The translations under genes and the position numbers were made by a program. From the NCBI GenBank assembly GCA_903632075.3, contig CAHIKZ030005207.1:1062001-1126000 (forward strand): 64,000 bases of DNA, written 5' to 3'. Within the stretch, counting starts at the first letter, position 1. Each line of letters starts with the position of its first letter. The notes below the pieces were generated by a model. The model saw only the letters and a program-made list of their open reading frames with translations, was not told the origin of the DNA and made no database searches. Of this stretch, positions 12,108 to 22,150 are shown piece by piece. Source of the DNA: Acanthosepion pharaonis (taxonomy: Eukaryota; Mollusca; Cephalopoda; Sepiida; Sepiidae).

Positions 12108-12539
12108 TTTGTGATTGTTGAATGTATGTGTACCTCTATAACTCCATCCAGCCTTCCCCTGTATCTGGACTAAGATTTTTCTGGGTGTTACTTGTGGAGT
12201 GTGAGCCAAAATCTGACGGCCAAATTTCGTTGATATTTCAACACATACGAAACAGGCTTAGCATACGCACGCCATTATCTGTATCCATACATGGAAACAT
12301 TCACCCATGAGTACGCTGAAAATGGTTCGGTCTTATTTGATTAATTGTGCAAAGTTCTCTCACATCATCAATCATTTCTTGACAAAATACACGTCTTGGC
12401 CATTGGTCAGGCATATATTTAATATCAAGTCCTTAAATCTTGTATAAAAGTATTCCCAATTTTACATAAATTCTACTGCTTGTAATTTTGAATTTTAGAC
12501 CATGGATTAATGAATGAATTTACATCTTAATCTGTCGAA
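12105..12539. other. Unannotated sequence
   Basis: No gene or repeat was recognised between the TA tract and the direct repeat at 12540. Confidence 0.45.
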
Positions 12540-12553
12540 AAATGTCGCTTACT
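12540..12553 (+). repeat. Left 14-bp target-site-like direct repeat
   Basis: AAATGTCGCTTACT occurs here and again exactly at 13603-13616. The pair brackets the inverted R2 dimer, as a target-site duplication would. Confidence 0.8.
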
Positions 12554-12885
12554 GTATGTCTATATTTCTGAGATGAGGTATTGTAATTGTTTACAATATT
12601 TACATCGTTCGGACTGTTGTCCTCATCTTCGTTGTCATATTCACGACGTCTCGGCCGTTGTATGCTCCGGCCTTCCTCAGGTGATTGGAATTTCGAACTG
12701 AACTCTTTATTTCGTTCACCAGGCTAGATTGTTCTAATTCCACGTGCCATGCCTCTTCTGGATGTGCCATTATCAGTCATCTCTCTTTAATTCAAGTTTC
12801 TTGTTCACCTCTCCTGACGCCAGATATTGAACTAACTCTTTGGAGTAAGTCATTGGATTCAACCAATTAAACATTGTCAACGCTT
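12554..12885 (-). mobile_element. R2 retroposon copy, minus orientation
   Basis: The reverse complement aligns over its whole length with 37699-38026. It has a tRNA-like head with a B-box-like 'GTTCAATATCTGGC', a middle containing 'GTTCGAAATTCCAA', a hammerhead-like core near 12643-12680, and the tail 'CCTCATCTCAGAAATATAG' at the left edge. The core reads CTGAGGA, GGCC...GGCC stem, GAGA (GAAA in the copy at 37932), then a GTC triplet followed by GTG, which pairs with the CAC before the core. The head abuts the head of the plus copy that follows. Confidence 0.82.
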
Positions 12886-13602
12886 TTATTCACTATGGAT
12901 AAAAAACATTGGTTGAATCCAGTAGCTTGACACAGGAAGTTGTGAGTTCAATACCTGGCTACGGCAGAGGTGAACATAAATTTAGAGGGTTGGGTTAAAG
13001 GGCATAAATTTAGAGGGTTGGGTTAAAGGGCATAAATTTAGAGGGTTGGGTTAAAGGGCATAAATTTAGAGGGTTGGGTTAAAGGGCATAAATTTAGAGG
13101 GTTGGGTTAAAGGGCATAAATTTAGAGGGTTGGGTTAAAAGGGCATAAATTTAGAGGTTGGGTTAAAGGGCATAAATTTAGAGGGTTGGGTTAAAGGGCA
13201 TAAATTTAGAGGGTTGGGTTAAAGGGCATAAATTTAGAGGGTTGGGTTAAAGGGCATAAATTTAGAGGGTTGGGTTAAAGGGCATAAATTTAGAGGGTTG
13301 GGTTAAATGGGCATAAATTTAGAGGGTTGGGTTAAATGGGCATAAATTTAGAGGGTTGGGTTAAAGGGCATAAATTTAGAGGGTTGGGTTAAAGGGCATA
13401 AATTTAGAGGGTTGGGTTAAAGGGCGATGACTGATACTGAGACACCCAGAAGAGGCTTGACACGTGGAACCAAAACAATTTATCCTCGTGGACAAAATAA
13501 AGGGTTCAGTTCGAAATTCCAATCACCTGAAGAAGGCTGGAGCGTACAGAGGGAATATGGTAACGAAAATGAGGACAACAGTACGAACAATGTAAATAGT
13601 GT
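12886..13602 (+). mobile_element. R2 retroposon copy, plus orientation, with internal minisatellite
   Basis: The tRNA-like head (B-box-like 'GAGTTCAATACCTGGC' near 12943) and the body from about 13425 ('GATGACTGAT', then 'GTTCGAAATTCCAATCACC') match the R2 copy at 37699. Where that copy has about 20 bases, this one holds a 450-bp minisatellite. The ribozyme-like core is broken here: CTGAAGA is present at 13528, but the GGCC/GAAA half is mutated. The 3' tail is missing, and the copy stops at the right 14-bp direct repeat. Confidence 0.8.
12975..13424 (+). repeat. 28-bp G-rich minisatellite, about 16 units
   Basis: The period is exactly 28. The unit begins CATAAATTTAGAGGGTTGGG and ends TTAAAGGG. 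Variants are few: one unit with TTAAAAGGG, one with a shortened GAGG, two with TTAAATGGG. The low divergence implies recent expansion. Each unit has three GGG runs separated by TT and TTAAA, so the plus strand could form G-quadruplexes. The array lies precisely inside an R2 copy. Confidence 0.97.
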
Positions 13603-13616
13603 AAATGTCGCTTACT
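13603..13616 (+). repeat. Right 14-bp target-site-like direct repeat
   Basis: Exact copy of AAATGTCGCTTACT at 12540-12553. Confidence 0.8.
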
Positions 13617-13893
13617 TTTCTTCTTGTTGCTATTTTGATATTATCTCTTGTGATTGTTTTTGCACGCCCTTTTGCAAGGGAAATACGGGATTCGCCGATG
13701 TCTAAAAAGGAAAAACCTTTTGGAAAGAAAAACAAAATGTGAGTTGTATTAAATAAGATGCAGTATTTTAAATTATGTAAATTGTATATTTTGGTAATGT
13801 TTAATTTGGTGAATGTAAGATATACAAATCAAGTAAATGGTTCACGCTTTTAAAATTGAACAATAAATTCCATTTTGATCTAAAAATGAAAGT
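13617..13893. other. Unannotated sequence
   Basis: AT-rich; nothing recognised. Confidence 0.45.
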
Positions 13894-13905
13894 AAAATTG
13901 CGTTA
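13894..13905 (+). repeat. Target-site duplication of R1 (left)
   Basis: AAAATTGCGTTA, repeated exactly at 14820-14831 just after the A-rich tail of the R1 element. Confidence 0.75.
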
Positions 13906-14819
13906 GCCCATCCTGGGTATGACGTTAAACTGCATCCAACAGCAAGACCTCTGAGGAGGAGGTTTTGAGGAGCGTCGAACCACCGCTTAATTGCTGGTGT
14001 TCCCAGGTCCACCCTGACCCGGGGTGGCAGCACCTGTTAGGGTCCCAGCTATGGACAAATACTGAACTTCCAGTCTAGCCCACGTCCTGGGTATGACCGT
14101 AAACTGCACCCGCGCTCATGGGTATGATGGTAAACTGCGTCCAACAGAAAGGCCGTCTTTGAAAAAAAAAAAAACTTTTTGGGGAAAATAGTTTTACCAG
14201 CTATACGTTTTTGATAAAATAATATTACCAGCTATACATTTTTGAAAACTAATATTATCAGCTATACGTTTTTAACAAAACCTTATTCAATGCAATTGTA
14301 ACTGGGATCAGAACACTGTGAAAGTGTAAAAATGGGTTTTAATACCAAAATTCTTTGTAAAAAATTATTACCATCAATATATTTTTGAAAACCAAATGTT
14401 GCCAGCAATGCGTTTTTGAAAGGAAAACTTAAATAAACCTTTAAACACAAAGTAATCCAGTGAACCAAACAGGAAAACAATGATCACAAATACACATTAG
14501 CTACTTCAATGGAACTGTAGAAGAATAAATAAAAAAAAAAAAAAATTATTACCAGAAATAAATTTTTGAAGGAAAAGATATTACCAGCAATACGTTTTTT
14601 TTTTTTTTTTTTTTTTTTGATATGCCAGCTATACGTTTTTGAAAAATACTCTAACCAGCTATACGTTTTTTGGAAAAATACTATTACCAGCTATATATTT
14701 CTGAGGAAAAAGATATTGATAGAAATGGATTTCTAACAAAACAAAAATATTATCGGGAAAAAAAAGTCGTCGGCATTAAATGACCCATTGAGGTTGATAT
14801 GCCGTAAAACAAACAAAAC
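13906..14819 (+). mobile_element. R1 retroposon, long copy with internal tandem array
   Basis: A head of about 170 bases ('CCTGGGTATGACGTTAAAC', 'TTTTGAGGAGCGTCGAACC', 'CACCTGTTAGGGTCCCAGC') is followed by partial head re-duplications at 14091 and 14115. Next comes a degenerate tandem array of roughly 27-30-base units with the core TACCAGCTATACGTTTTTGA (about 14190-14755), interrupted by poly-A and poly-T. The tail is 'ACCCATTGAGGTTGATATGC' followed by CGTAAAACAAACAAAACAA. A 12-bp target-site duplication flanks the element. The array makes this copy about 3.5 times the length of the copy at 63703. There is no coding capacity. Confidence 0.85.
14190..14755 (+). repeat. Degenerate TACCAG tandem array inside R1
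   Basis: More than ten diverged units share TACCAG, then C(T/A)ATACGTTTTTGA and a run of A. Poly-T (about 14597-14617) and poly-A interruptions are common. The same unit appears a few times at 63817-63890 and once at about 1056. Confidence 0.85.
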
Positions 14820-14831
14820 AAAATTGCGTTA

Positions 14832-15092
14832 ATCTTCACCAGAATGAAAGCCAAAGTATGTAGAAAAATCATTTTAACGACTTTATCTTCAGATTAAAAT
14901 TATATTTAAATGTCACTTCAGGTGATATCAAAATAAAAATAATACTTTATGAAATTGGATATTTTAAAATATACATTTAGGTAAATATATATACTATTGG
15001 TGTGTCTAATATTTTTTATAGTGCGCGTATACACAACCCTATCATCCGAAGCATAAGGAAGTATCAACTTACGCGTAAATTAGTTTTGTGTG

Positions 15093-15144
<52 letters not shown>

Positions 15145-15992
15145 CAGCTTAAAAAAGGTGAGCAATTTTTTTTGCAAATGAAGTGTTCATTATTACAAAA
15201 ATTAGGCTTCTTGCCTAATTTTGTAATATTTTGTATGACTTTTGACATAATGTAGTGTCTGTTAAGTCACTTAATAGATTTTTTTTTTATCCTGACGAGG
15301 AAGATGAAGTTTCGAAGATAAGTCATTTGTGCTTTCGCTCCCATGCAGTGAAGTTCATTGTAATTGCGACACCTAGTAAATGTATAAGACTATTAGGAAA
15401 ACTTTGACAGATAACGCCGGTACATAGGTGAAACATGCCCAACACGTTAGTAAATATATATATATATATATATATCTATTAGTCTGTCAATAGAAACTCA
15501 TTATTCCTAATTCAGTTACTTTTAAACTCTCGTTTTCAATTTTTATTTTTTATCTGAACTTCTTGAGACCAAAAAAAATTCCTCTATTGAAGAAAAACGT
15601 AAGAGCAGAACCTGAAGATAAGTACATTTTTAAGAGCCGGAAAAAATGAGTTAGGCGGACTTATTAATCATTTTAGGATAGAGAATTTGAAACTCTTTTG
15701 ATTTTTAAAATGGTTTTGACTTTTTCATTTGATTCGCTTGGCACAAGGCAAGAGAGCCACTTCAGTGGATCACAGTTGTAATGTTAATTCTGCATGAGGT
15801 GTGTGATAGGAATGGAAGAGAGGATGGTAATAACTGAAGATTATGAGAACAAAACTGGAATCTAATTTAACAGAATTCATATTTACGACATAAATCATTT
15901 GTATAAAAATCAATGTTAAACAAATCTCATTGTTTACATGGATATAAATCGTGTAGACATAAGAGTAAACATGCAATTTCGATTCCTCTGTC

Positions 15993-16033
<41 letters not shown>

Positions 16034-16330
16034 GCACCAACCCTTTCTGCTACCGCCGTTTCCACCAGTAAATAGTTTCTTCAGTGAAAAGATCAATTGC
16101 TTTACCAGACATCATTTATACACACGCGGGAAGGCAATGGGAAGAAAATATTGGTGGGGGGTCTCCTTTGGTGCTCTCATCCAGGTTCATATTTTTTCTA
16201 ATAAATACTTTCTATATTTGTAAGCTACCATTATCTCACTATTTTCATTTAGTAGGTTGTCTTACTATGACATAATAGCCTATAATTACAATACGCAGTC
16301 TAATACCGTTGATATATGAAAAGCAATGCC
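14832..16330. other. Unannotated sequence with three (TA)n tracts
   Basis: TA microsatellites lie at 15094-15143, 15453-15475 and 15991-16031, the last preceded by TGTG. Near 15292 'CCTGACGAGGAAGATGAAGT' followed by TTCGAAGATAAGTC is a ribozyme-reminiscent repeat motif that lacks a proper GAAA. No gene was recognised. Confidence 0.6.
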
Positions 16331-16339
16331 TATTTCAAA

Positions 16340-16797
16340 TACCGCAATTCCCCATGTATAATACACCTTCATCCATAATACGCACCCATAAAATTGTGAT
16401 GAAAGTGAGGAAAATGCTTTTACTCCTGCATAATACGCACTTCTTGTTTGGTAATCAAACCCTATAAATTGTACCTCTCCAAATGCATTACGGCTAGCGT
16501 TTCCTACTCTTATTTAAAATGGTTTCAAACATAGAATATTATTTCCTTTTATGATGATTATTTTATTTTACATTTGTAAGTATTGTTAGGTACATAGGAT
16601 TATATTTTACATCCTTTTGAGATCGCAATCGCCGAATGTTAGTGTCAAATTATCATGTCGCAACTGAAATCGATCAATGAAACGGTGTGTTTTTAAAGGA
16701 TTTTTTGTAGCTGTGCATAATGCGCACCCTTAATTTTGCTTTGTTTTTTTTTTTTTTAGAAGAAATGCGTATTATACATGAAGAATTACAGCATGTA
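16340..16797. mobile_element. Non-autonomous DNA transposon (MITE) with subterminal repeats
   Basis: The left end 'CAATTCCCCATGTATAATAC' and the right end, whose reverse complement reads 'TAATTCTTCATGTATAATAC', are inverted repeats. Inside both ends the subterminal motif CATAATACGCAC or CATAATGCGCACCC recurs (16376, 16426, 16716). No transposase is present. This 'GTATAATACGCACC' end type is a familiar non-autonomous DNA transposon pattern, but I cannot assign a superfamily. Confidence 0.75.
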
Positions 16798-16894
16798 TGA
16801 TCGAGAGGGGGCTAAAGAGCGAAATATAAAACTCATTGATTGTACTTAGTTGGAAATTACCTGTCTCCTCTTCGGTTTCTTTCAAACAGTTTCA

Positions 16895-17130
16895 TGTTGT
16901 GGTTCCCAAGATAAAACCGCTTGGGAACATCAAATGCTGTAAGCTTGGATGTGCGGCCGGTGTAATGGATAATGACTCAGAATTGGTAATCGGAAAGCAG
17001 AGTTCCAATTCCATTGTCGGTTCGTTATATTCACTTACCTGCAAATACCCTTGAGAAAGGTATGAATCTCCCTCTTCTCCCGCCAACGATGGATTAATTA
17101 CTAAGATTCTTATGACTAAGTCATTATCTA
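16895..17130 (+). mobile_element. 5S rRNA + tRNA chimeric SINE, copy 2
   Basis: Bases 16916-16952 reproduce the 3' end of 5S rRNA ('ACCGCTTGGGAACATC', then 'GCTGTAAGCTT'). They are fused at about 16953 to a tRNA-like unit with A-box 'CCGGTGTAATGGATAA' and B-box 'GAGTTCCAATTCC'. The body ('GAAAGGTATGAATC', 'CTTCTCCCGCCA') matches the SINE at 21918. A 9-bp inverted repeat, GTTCCCAAG...CTTGGGAAC, sits at the 5S portion. Confidence 0.82.
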
Positions 17131-18522
17131 CAAAAACAATCTAAAACAATTTTCTGGCTTTAAATAACCTGTAATGGGTTGATAAGCAGTAGAAAACGTA
17201 TGGCTAGTTTCGTTGTTTGAATTAGTTAATCACCAATATATGCTGTGTTCTTTGGCAGATGTTTCCCGTAAGCATCATATTAATAACTGGTATTATTAAT
17301 AATAATAGCTGCTGTAGAAGTTGTCATTGGTGTAAAAGCAACGTGAACAATCAAACGTGAGAATTAAACATTAATAAAATGTCTTAAAAATCGTCCCAAG
17401 GAAACGAACGCGTGGTGCCATGAAGATAGTGGCAGTTCGAAAAACGAAGCCTTTGTAACAAAAATTTCGAAAAGTAGAGAGCGAGAAAAAAGACGTTGAA
17501 ACATTTCTGTAAAAATCGTGAGTGAAGGCGAAACGGTCGCAAAGAACGGTGGTAAATCCGTTAAAAAGAGAAAAAAAATGATTCAATTATTCTGTCATTT
17601 GTAATTTAATTTAGTCACCAAATGGCCAAAGCAAATAAGTCTGAATCGACCACTGAACAAGAGAATAGTCGAAGGTCCGGTGGGAGCATTTGTAAAAATA
17701 AAACAAACGAGATTACATTCAACAAAGTTAAACCAACAGGGAAATGATTGAATAAAGAAAAAAAAAAAAAAGGAAGAAAATAGTTAACAAAATGGCGTTG
17801 GAGATGCATCAACCATATAATTTTTTTCTCTTGTTCCTGCTCTTCAGTGTCCGGAAATTACAAATACAAGGGTAGTAGCTATTTGACGCCTTTTAGAATA
17901 CTTGTGAGACGTGGGGGGGGTATAATCATAAAACTAAATAGAGGAGGAGGGAGAGAAGAAAAATCACGACGACAGGTGCAGATTCAAGGACAATAACTCA
18001 GCATGGAAAATGTGAACATTGAAGAGAAATATAAATCTGAAATCTTAGTTATCAGCCTAATAAAAAAAACAAACAAAAGAAAAACAACAATCTAGATAGA
18101 ATACTTAAGGATTTACAGCTCCTAATGAAAGGATATGATATAAAAAGCCTCTACATGACAATAACAAATTACTTCATTTGCAGCACTATCAACACAGGTC
18201 ATGTCGGCGTATATTTTTAGATCAAGGTAAAAATTGTTTGTAAAATCCCTTCCCATATTTCCTGATATTTTGTAGTTATACACTGTACAGCATGCTACGA
18301 ACAACCAAGTCCAACTCGAAATGTACGTTCGAAAAATGTCTTGAGAGAGGAGGATGGTGGGGCAATAGTGCAACAGGAATAAATGCTCACCAATGTTCGT
18401 GCAAACATGGCAAGTAGTTGATACATTCCACATAATTGGGCAAACATTCATCTTTCAGGCAGCCGTCAAATAATTTTACCGAAATTTGGGGATAAGACCT
18501 GAAGTTCTTAAGAATACCAAGG

Positions 18523-18527
<5 letters not shown>
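17131..18527. other. Unannotated AT-rich sequence
   Basis: Short featureless open frames only. Confidence 0.5.

Positions 18528-18567
<40 letters not shown>
18528..18567. repeat. (CA)n microsatellite
   Basis: About 40 bases of CA. Confidence 0.97.
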
Positions 18568-18568
<1 letters not shown>

Positions 18569-19855
18569 AGATTTTTGATGAGTCTAACTCCCGAAGCGAT
18601 TATGGTCACAAAGCTTGTAACCCGGGATCTGCTTTGAAAGAACTGGGTTTGATTTTTTTTTGTTTGCTTTGGGTATTGGCATGGATCAGTTGAGGTTAAA
18701 TATGAATCAAGCTAAGGAAACTGTAACAAGGAATATGCATGAAAGTTTTGGATTAAATCTCAAGAAGTATAACCGTAGACGTCATCATGGCATCGAGAGA
18801 CCCCAACTGAAACTACTGCACAAACCAAATCCAATTAGTAAAATGCCAATAGAGTAGAACATTTCTTATACACCTGATGAGATTGTCTGCTTAGGAGTTA
18901 ATGTTTATATCTCTGTATATAAGGCGGATAATGTAGTCTCGAACAGTTCTGAAGTAAAGTGAACCGAAGTCGTCTACTTTATAAACCATAGCAGCTGAAT
19001 TTATTGAGCTAGAATCATCATGGTCACAAACATCGAAATAAGTGGAGTCACATGCGAGGACTAAAGGGCCAACTGGGATACCCCCATTCCCAACTGAATT
19101 TGATGTTACTTTAGGACTTCTACTCTATGGTGTTGCTGATTCTAGAAACTAAGATTAGAAAGTTGAAATTGGGATGCAATACGCGGCGACGTACTGCCAA
19201 TTGATAGCCGCGGTTATATATAAGCACCTCTGTATTTAACATAGGAATTTTTAATTTTTCTTCGTTTGTAAATTTTACCTTAAAGAAAAAATCATCTTCA
19301 CGGACGAAAATTAACTCCAGGTATCTCGACTTTGCAGAGATAGAGATCAGTTCTGGGAAATTAATTCCCAGAATTCATGGCCTTGAGAGTTCAGAGAGAT
19401 GAATTTACCATTTCTTCCTCGTTTCGGACGGAGAGAGGAGAATAATTAACAAAAATTTTATAGGATTTGTATAGGTTATAGTTAATAGAAGAAAAAGAAT
19501 GCTCTTTTTTTATTGAGATCAGTGAACTAATAATTTGTAATTTCACTACAGTGTCAATATCTTTCGTATACCCATCTTTACTATAACAAGTTACTTGCCA
19601 AAGATCAAACCTCGCCTAGAAAAAAGTCTCATCAACTACATCTATACGTTAGACGCTGGCAGGCATATCGATAAAAGAAATTAATGAAAGTGCTTTATTT
19701 TATCGCCGACACTTTGCTGAAGGAAAAAACAAAATGCTGGCTGGAATTGATCTATAAACTTTGTTGGTGCACCAAAACCTTACAGTAGCGTACTAAGGTG
19801 ACCGTTTTGCGGAAATAATTCCATCGCGAATATTTCATGCTACCTTGGTTCTAGA
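18568..19855. other. Unannotated sequence, possibly element-derived
   Basis: The phrase TATGGTCACAAAGCTTGTAA and the following open frame (18660-18857, 65 codons) show no known domain. The frame breaks into stops afterwards. A related phrase, 'ATCATGGTCACAAACATCG', occurs at 19015, hinting at a duplicated repeat. No function is claimed. Confidence 0.4.
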
Positions 19856-19859
19856 GCGA

Positions 19860-20295
19860 TACCAGGTTTAACCGTTGTCTGGATCAACGGAAGTCACGTA
19901 ATAACAATTTGATAATACACCCCTGACCAACTAATTATGCATCTCTCTTGTCTCTACATGTTTTGTGATGTACGTTGGCCGTTAATAATGAACTATATCT
20001 CAAGACTTCAATGTTAAAATAAAACAGTATTTAATTACAACCGCAACTAAATACTTAAGAACAAAGATGTAAGTCAACCAAAGATAATTAACCATTTCAG
20101 TGAATACCTTGTTAGTAGCGCGGCTCGGCTTAACGTCCGGTAAAACCTAAATCAAAACCCAAATCATCGACTTACAATAATTCACACTAATTCGACTGGA
20201 TAGTTCCACTCAATAGTCACCCAGTCAGTAGTCTGACAGCGCTCTTTATACAACTGGCGGAAAACATATACTTAAGTCTATAGTCGCAAGCTCGA
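19860..20295 (-). repeat. LTR-like dispersed repeat, copy 1
   Basis: On the minus strand, a TATAAAGAGCGC promoter-like box near 20250 is followed by a T/A-rich ATACTGTTTTATTTTA stretch near 20010. The right-hand section, 19860-19975 in plus coordinates, recurs at 29370-29480 (shared 'GTAATAACAATT', 'ACTAATTATG'). A solo LTR would explain a TATA box and poly-A-like region without coding. The ends are uncertain. Confidence 0.45.
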
Positions 20296-20399
20296 ACATG
20301 GGTGTCGGTAGTTACTCATCTTCTTCCTATATGACAACATGATAGATTTTTGGTCTTTTTTTTTTCTCTGTCGTGTGAATATGAACAATTCTAACACAC

Positions 20400-21420
20400 T
20401 TTCCTCATGTACCGTAAAAATTTCAACTTTCTCTTCATGTTAAATACAAAATGTCCTTTCTGTTTGCATTTTCCCCTAAACTTCGTCCTTGCTCACAAGT
20501 TCGGTCTATAGTAGTCTCAGCATTTTTCCGTAGAACATTTCTGTTCTGTTTCTTTATTTGTGATGTGAAGAGATTGTCCGGTATTAACTACCACATAGGA
20601 GGATTGATATTACGTAACAATTCAGTCCTCTCTTTTTGTTTTTCTAACGAGATGTATCTGTTTCCTTCATACTTTTATCTTTTTTTGGTGGGTGATCTCA
20701 ATTGATGATGGAACTAAACCTTCTCTTAATGTTCCCTACTTTGAGTCTCCATTCTCTATTGCATCTGTTTTTAACACTGTACATATATTTCTCCTTCACA
20801 TTCGGTTATTCAAGAGTCTGTCGAATTGCAATTTTGGTGCTGCCTTGTCTCTCTTCAATTTCCGCAGTTGGCACTTGGATAGGTTTTGCAGTGTATAACT
20901 GCATTCCTGAATCTCTTATTCATAATAGAGCCGATTTGATATTTCGTTTCTTCTGGACTTCTCCATGTCCATATACGACTTGGATGTTCTTGAAACCAAA
21001 AGTGGGCTACTACCAGATCATTCACCGTGCACCATTGGATCTATTTTACTCCGCCTTCATTATGAGTTCTTAGTTCGAATTTGCCAACTATTTCACCATC
21101 TATTTCATTGTCTATTTTGGCATTCAGCTCTCCCATAACAATTGTAATGTTTTGTGATTTATATTGAGCCTTGGCATTGTCAGGCGTACAGTAAAAAAAA
21201 AAAAAAAAATTCAATGTCTTCTGTACTTTGTACCGTCGGTGCATATACGACCATGTTGAAAGTCTTTCTTTTCAGTTTAACAAAAATTCTTTCACATAAT
21301 AGAGCGTCCCAGAACACTTAATATCTTGGTCTAATATCGGTCCTACTCCGCTTTCATTTTTTTCTTTGTCTTGCGTATATGTTCCTGTATTCGATCCAGA
21401 GTGAAAGGTTAAAAAAAAAA
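20400..21420 (-). pseudogene. LINE endonuclease fragment (RTE/CFDP2-type)
   Basis: Translating the minus strand from about 21420 gives endonuclease-like blocks. 'SGVGPILDQDIK' comes first, then after a frameshift 'QNITIVMGELNAKIDNEIDG', 'GKFELRTHNEGGVK', a stop, then 'FQEHPSRIWTWRSPEE' and 'NKRFRNAVIHCKTYPSA'. This order is that of the apurinic endonuclease domain of RTE-type LINEs, where GDLNAKIG and SDHxP are conserved. The D of GDLNAK is E here and the catalytic SDH is not readable, so the domain is dead. It likely belongs to the same LINE family as the 3' ends at 781, 33590, 47190 and 56080. The part below about 20860 is heavily decayed. Confidence 0.8.
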
Positions 21421-21915
21421 AAACAATTCTTTATTAAAGGTTTAACTTTAATTTCGCTCTTCGTCGCAATTGCAATTGATACCGTGTAATTAAAACTTAA
21501 ACGGGGCACGGTATGTTGCTTTTTTTTCCAGCACGCGTACTGCGACGTATTCAAAATATTGCATAGTTCGGGTTCCCTAATTTTGTTTTTAAAAGTGACT
21601 TTGTGAAGGGATTATAAAAAAATTGTGATTTTTAGAAGAAAATTAAAATTGCGCGCAAAATAAATATAAACAAACTATGGAGATGGGTTGCGTATACGAA
21701 GAAAGATTATGCCAAATTAAGGTGTCGAATAAAGATTAAACAATTTTATTTTTTTTTCTAAATTCTTAAATTTAAATTCGCATATATAAGCAATATTTCT
21801 GTTAGTTTTTAATACATCGAAAGAATTTATATCTGCTTAGTCACATTTCATTCGTAAGTTAAAATTGCTACTTTTTTGTCGTAAAAAGTCGTTCATTATT
21901 TGATATTACTACCAA
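21421..21915. other. Unannotated AT-rich sequence
   Basis: Poly-A and poly-T runs; nothing recognised. Confidence 0.45.
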
Positions 21916-22150
21916 TTAGGCACGGTGGAGTAATGGACAGCGGTTCTGACTGAGGAAAGCTAATCGAATCCATTACATTCACTTACGTGCTAATACACAT
22001 GGGAAAAGGTATGAATCCTCTTCTCCCCCCAGCTATGGATAAATAACAGGACAGACCGAGTTCTATAGTCTTGGATGGCAACTAGTCTACCGCAGCAATA
22101 AATGGCTACCTACTGGGGGGAAAAATCTGCCTCATCAGTCATATATCGAA
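21916..22150 (+). mobile_element. tRNA-like SINE
   Basis: The A-box-like 'CGGTGGAGTAATGGACAG' and B-box-like 'GCTAATCGAATCCATTAC' are followed by the body 'GAAAAGGTATGAATCC', 'CTTCTCCCCCCAGC' shared with 16895-17130. It is therefore a third member of that SINE body, without a visible 5S head. The 3' end is approximate. Confidence 0.7.

Noticed and set aside
12975..13424. Interstitial telomeric sequence or CRISPR-like array
   Set aside because: GGGTTGGGTTA resembles telomere repeats but the true unit is 28 bp. There are no spacers, and the DNA is eukaryotic.
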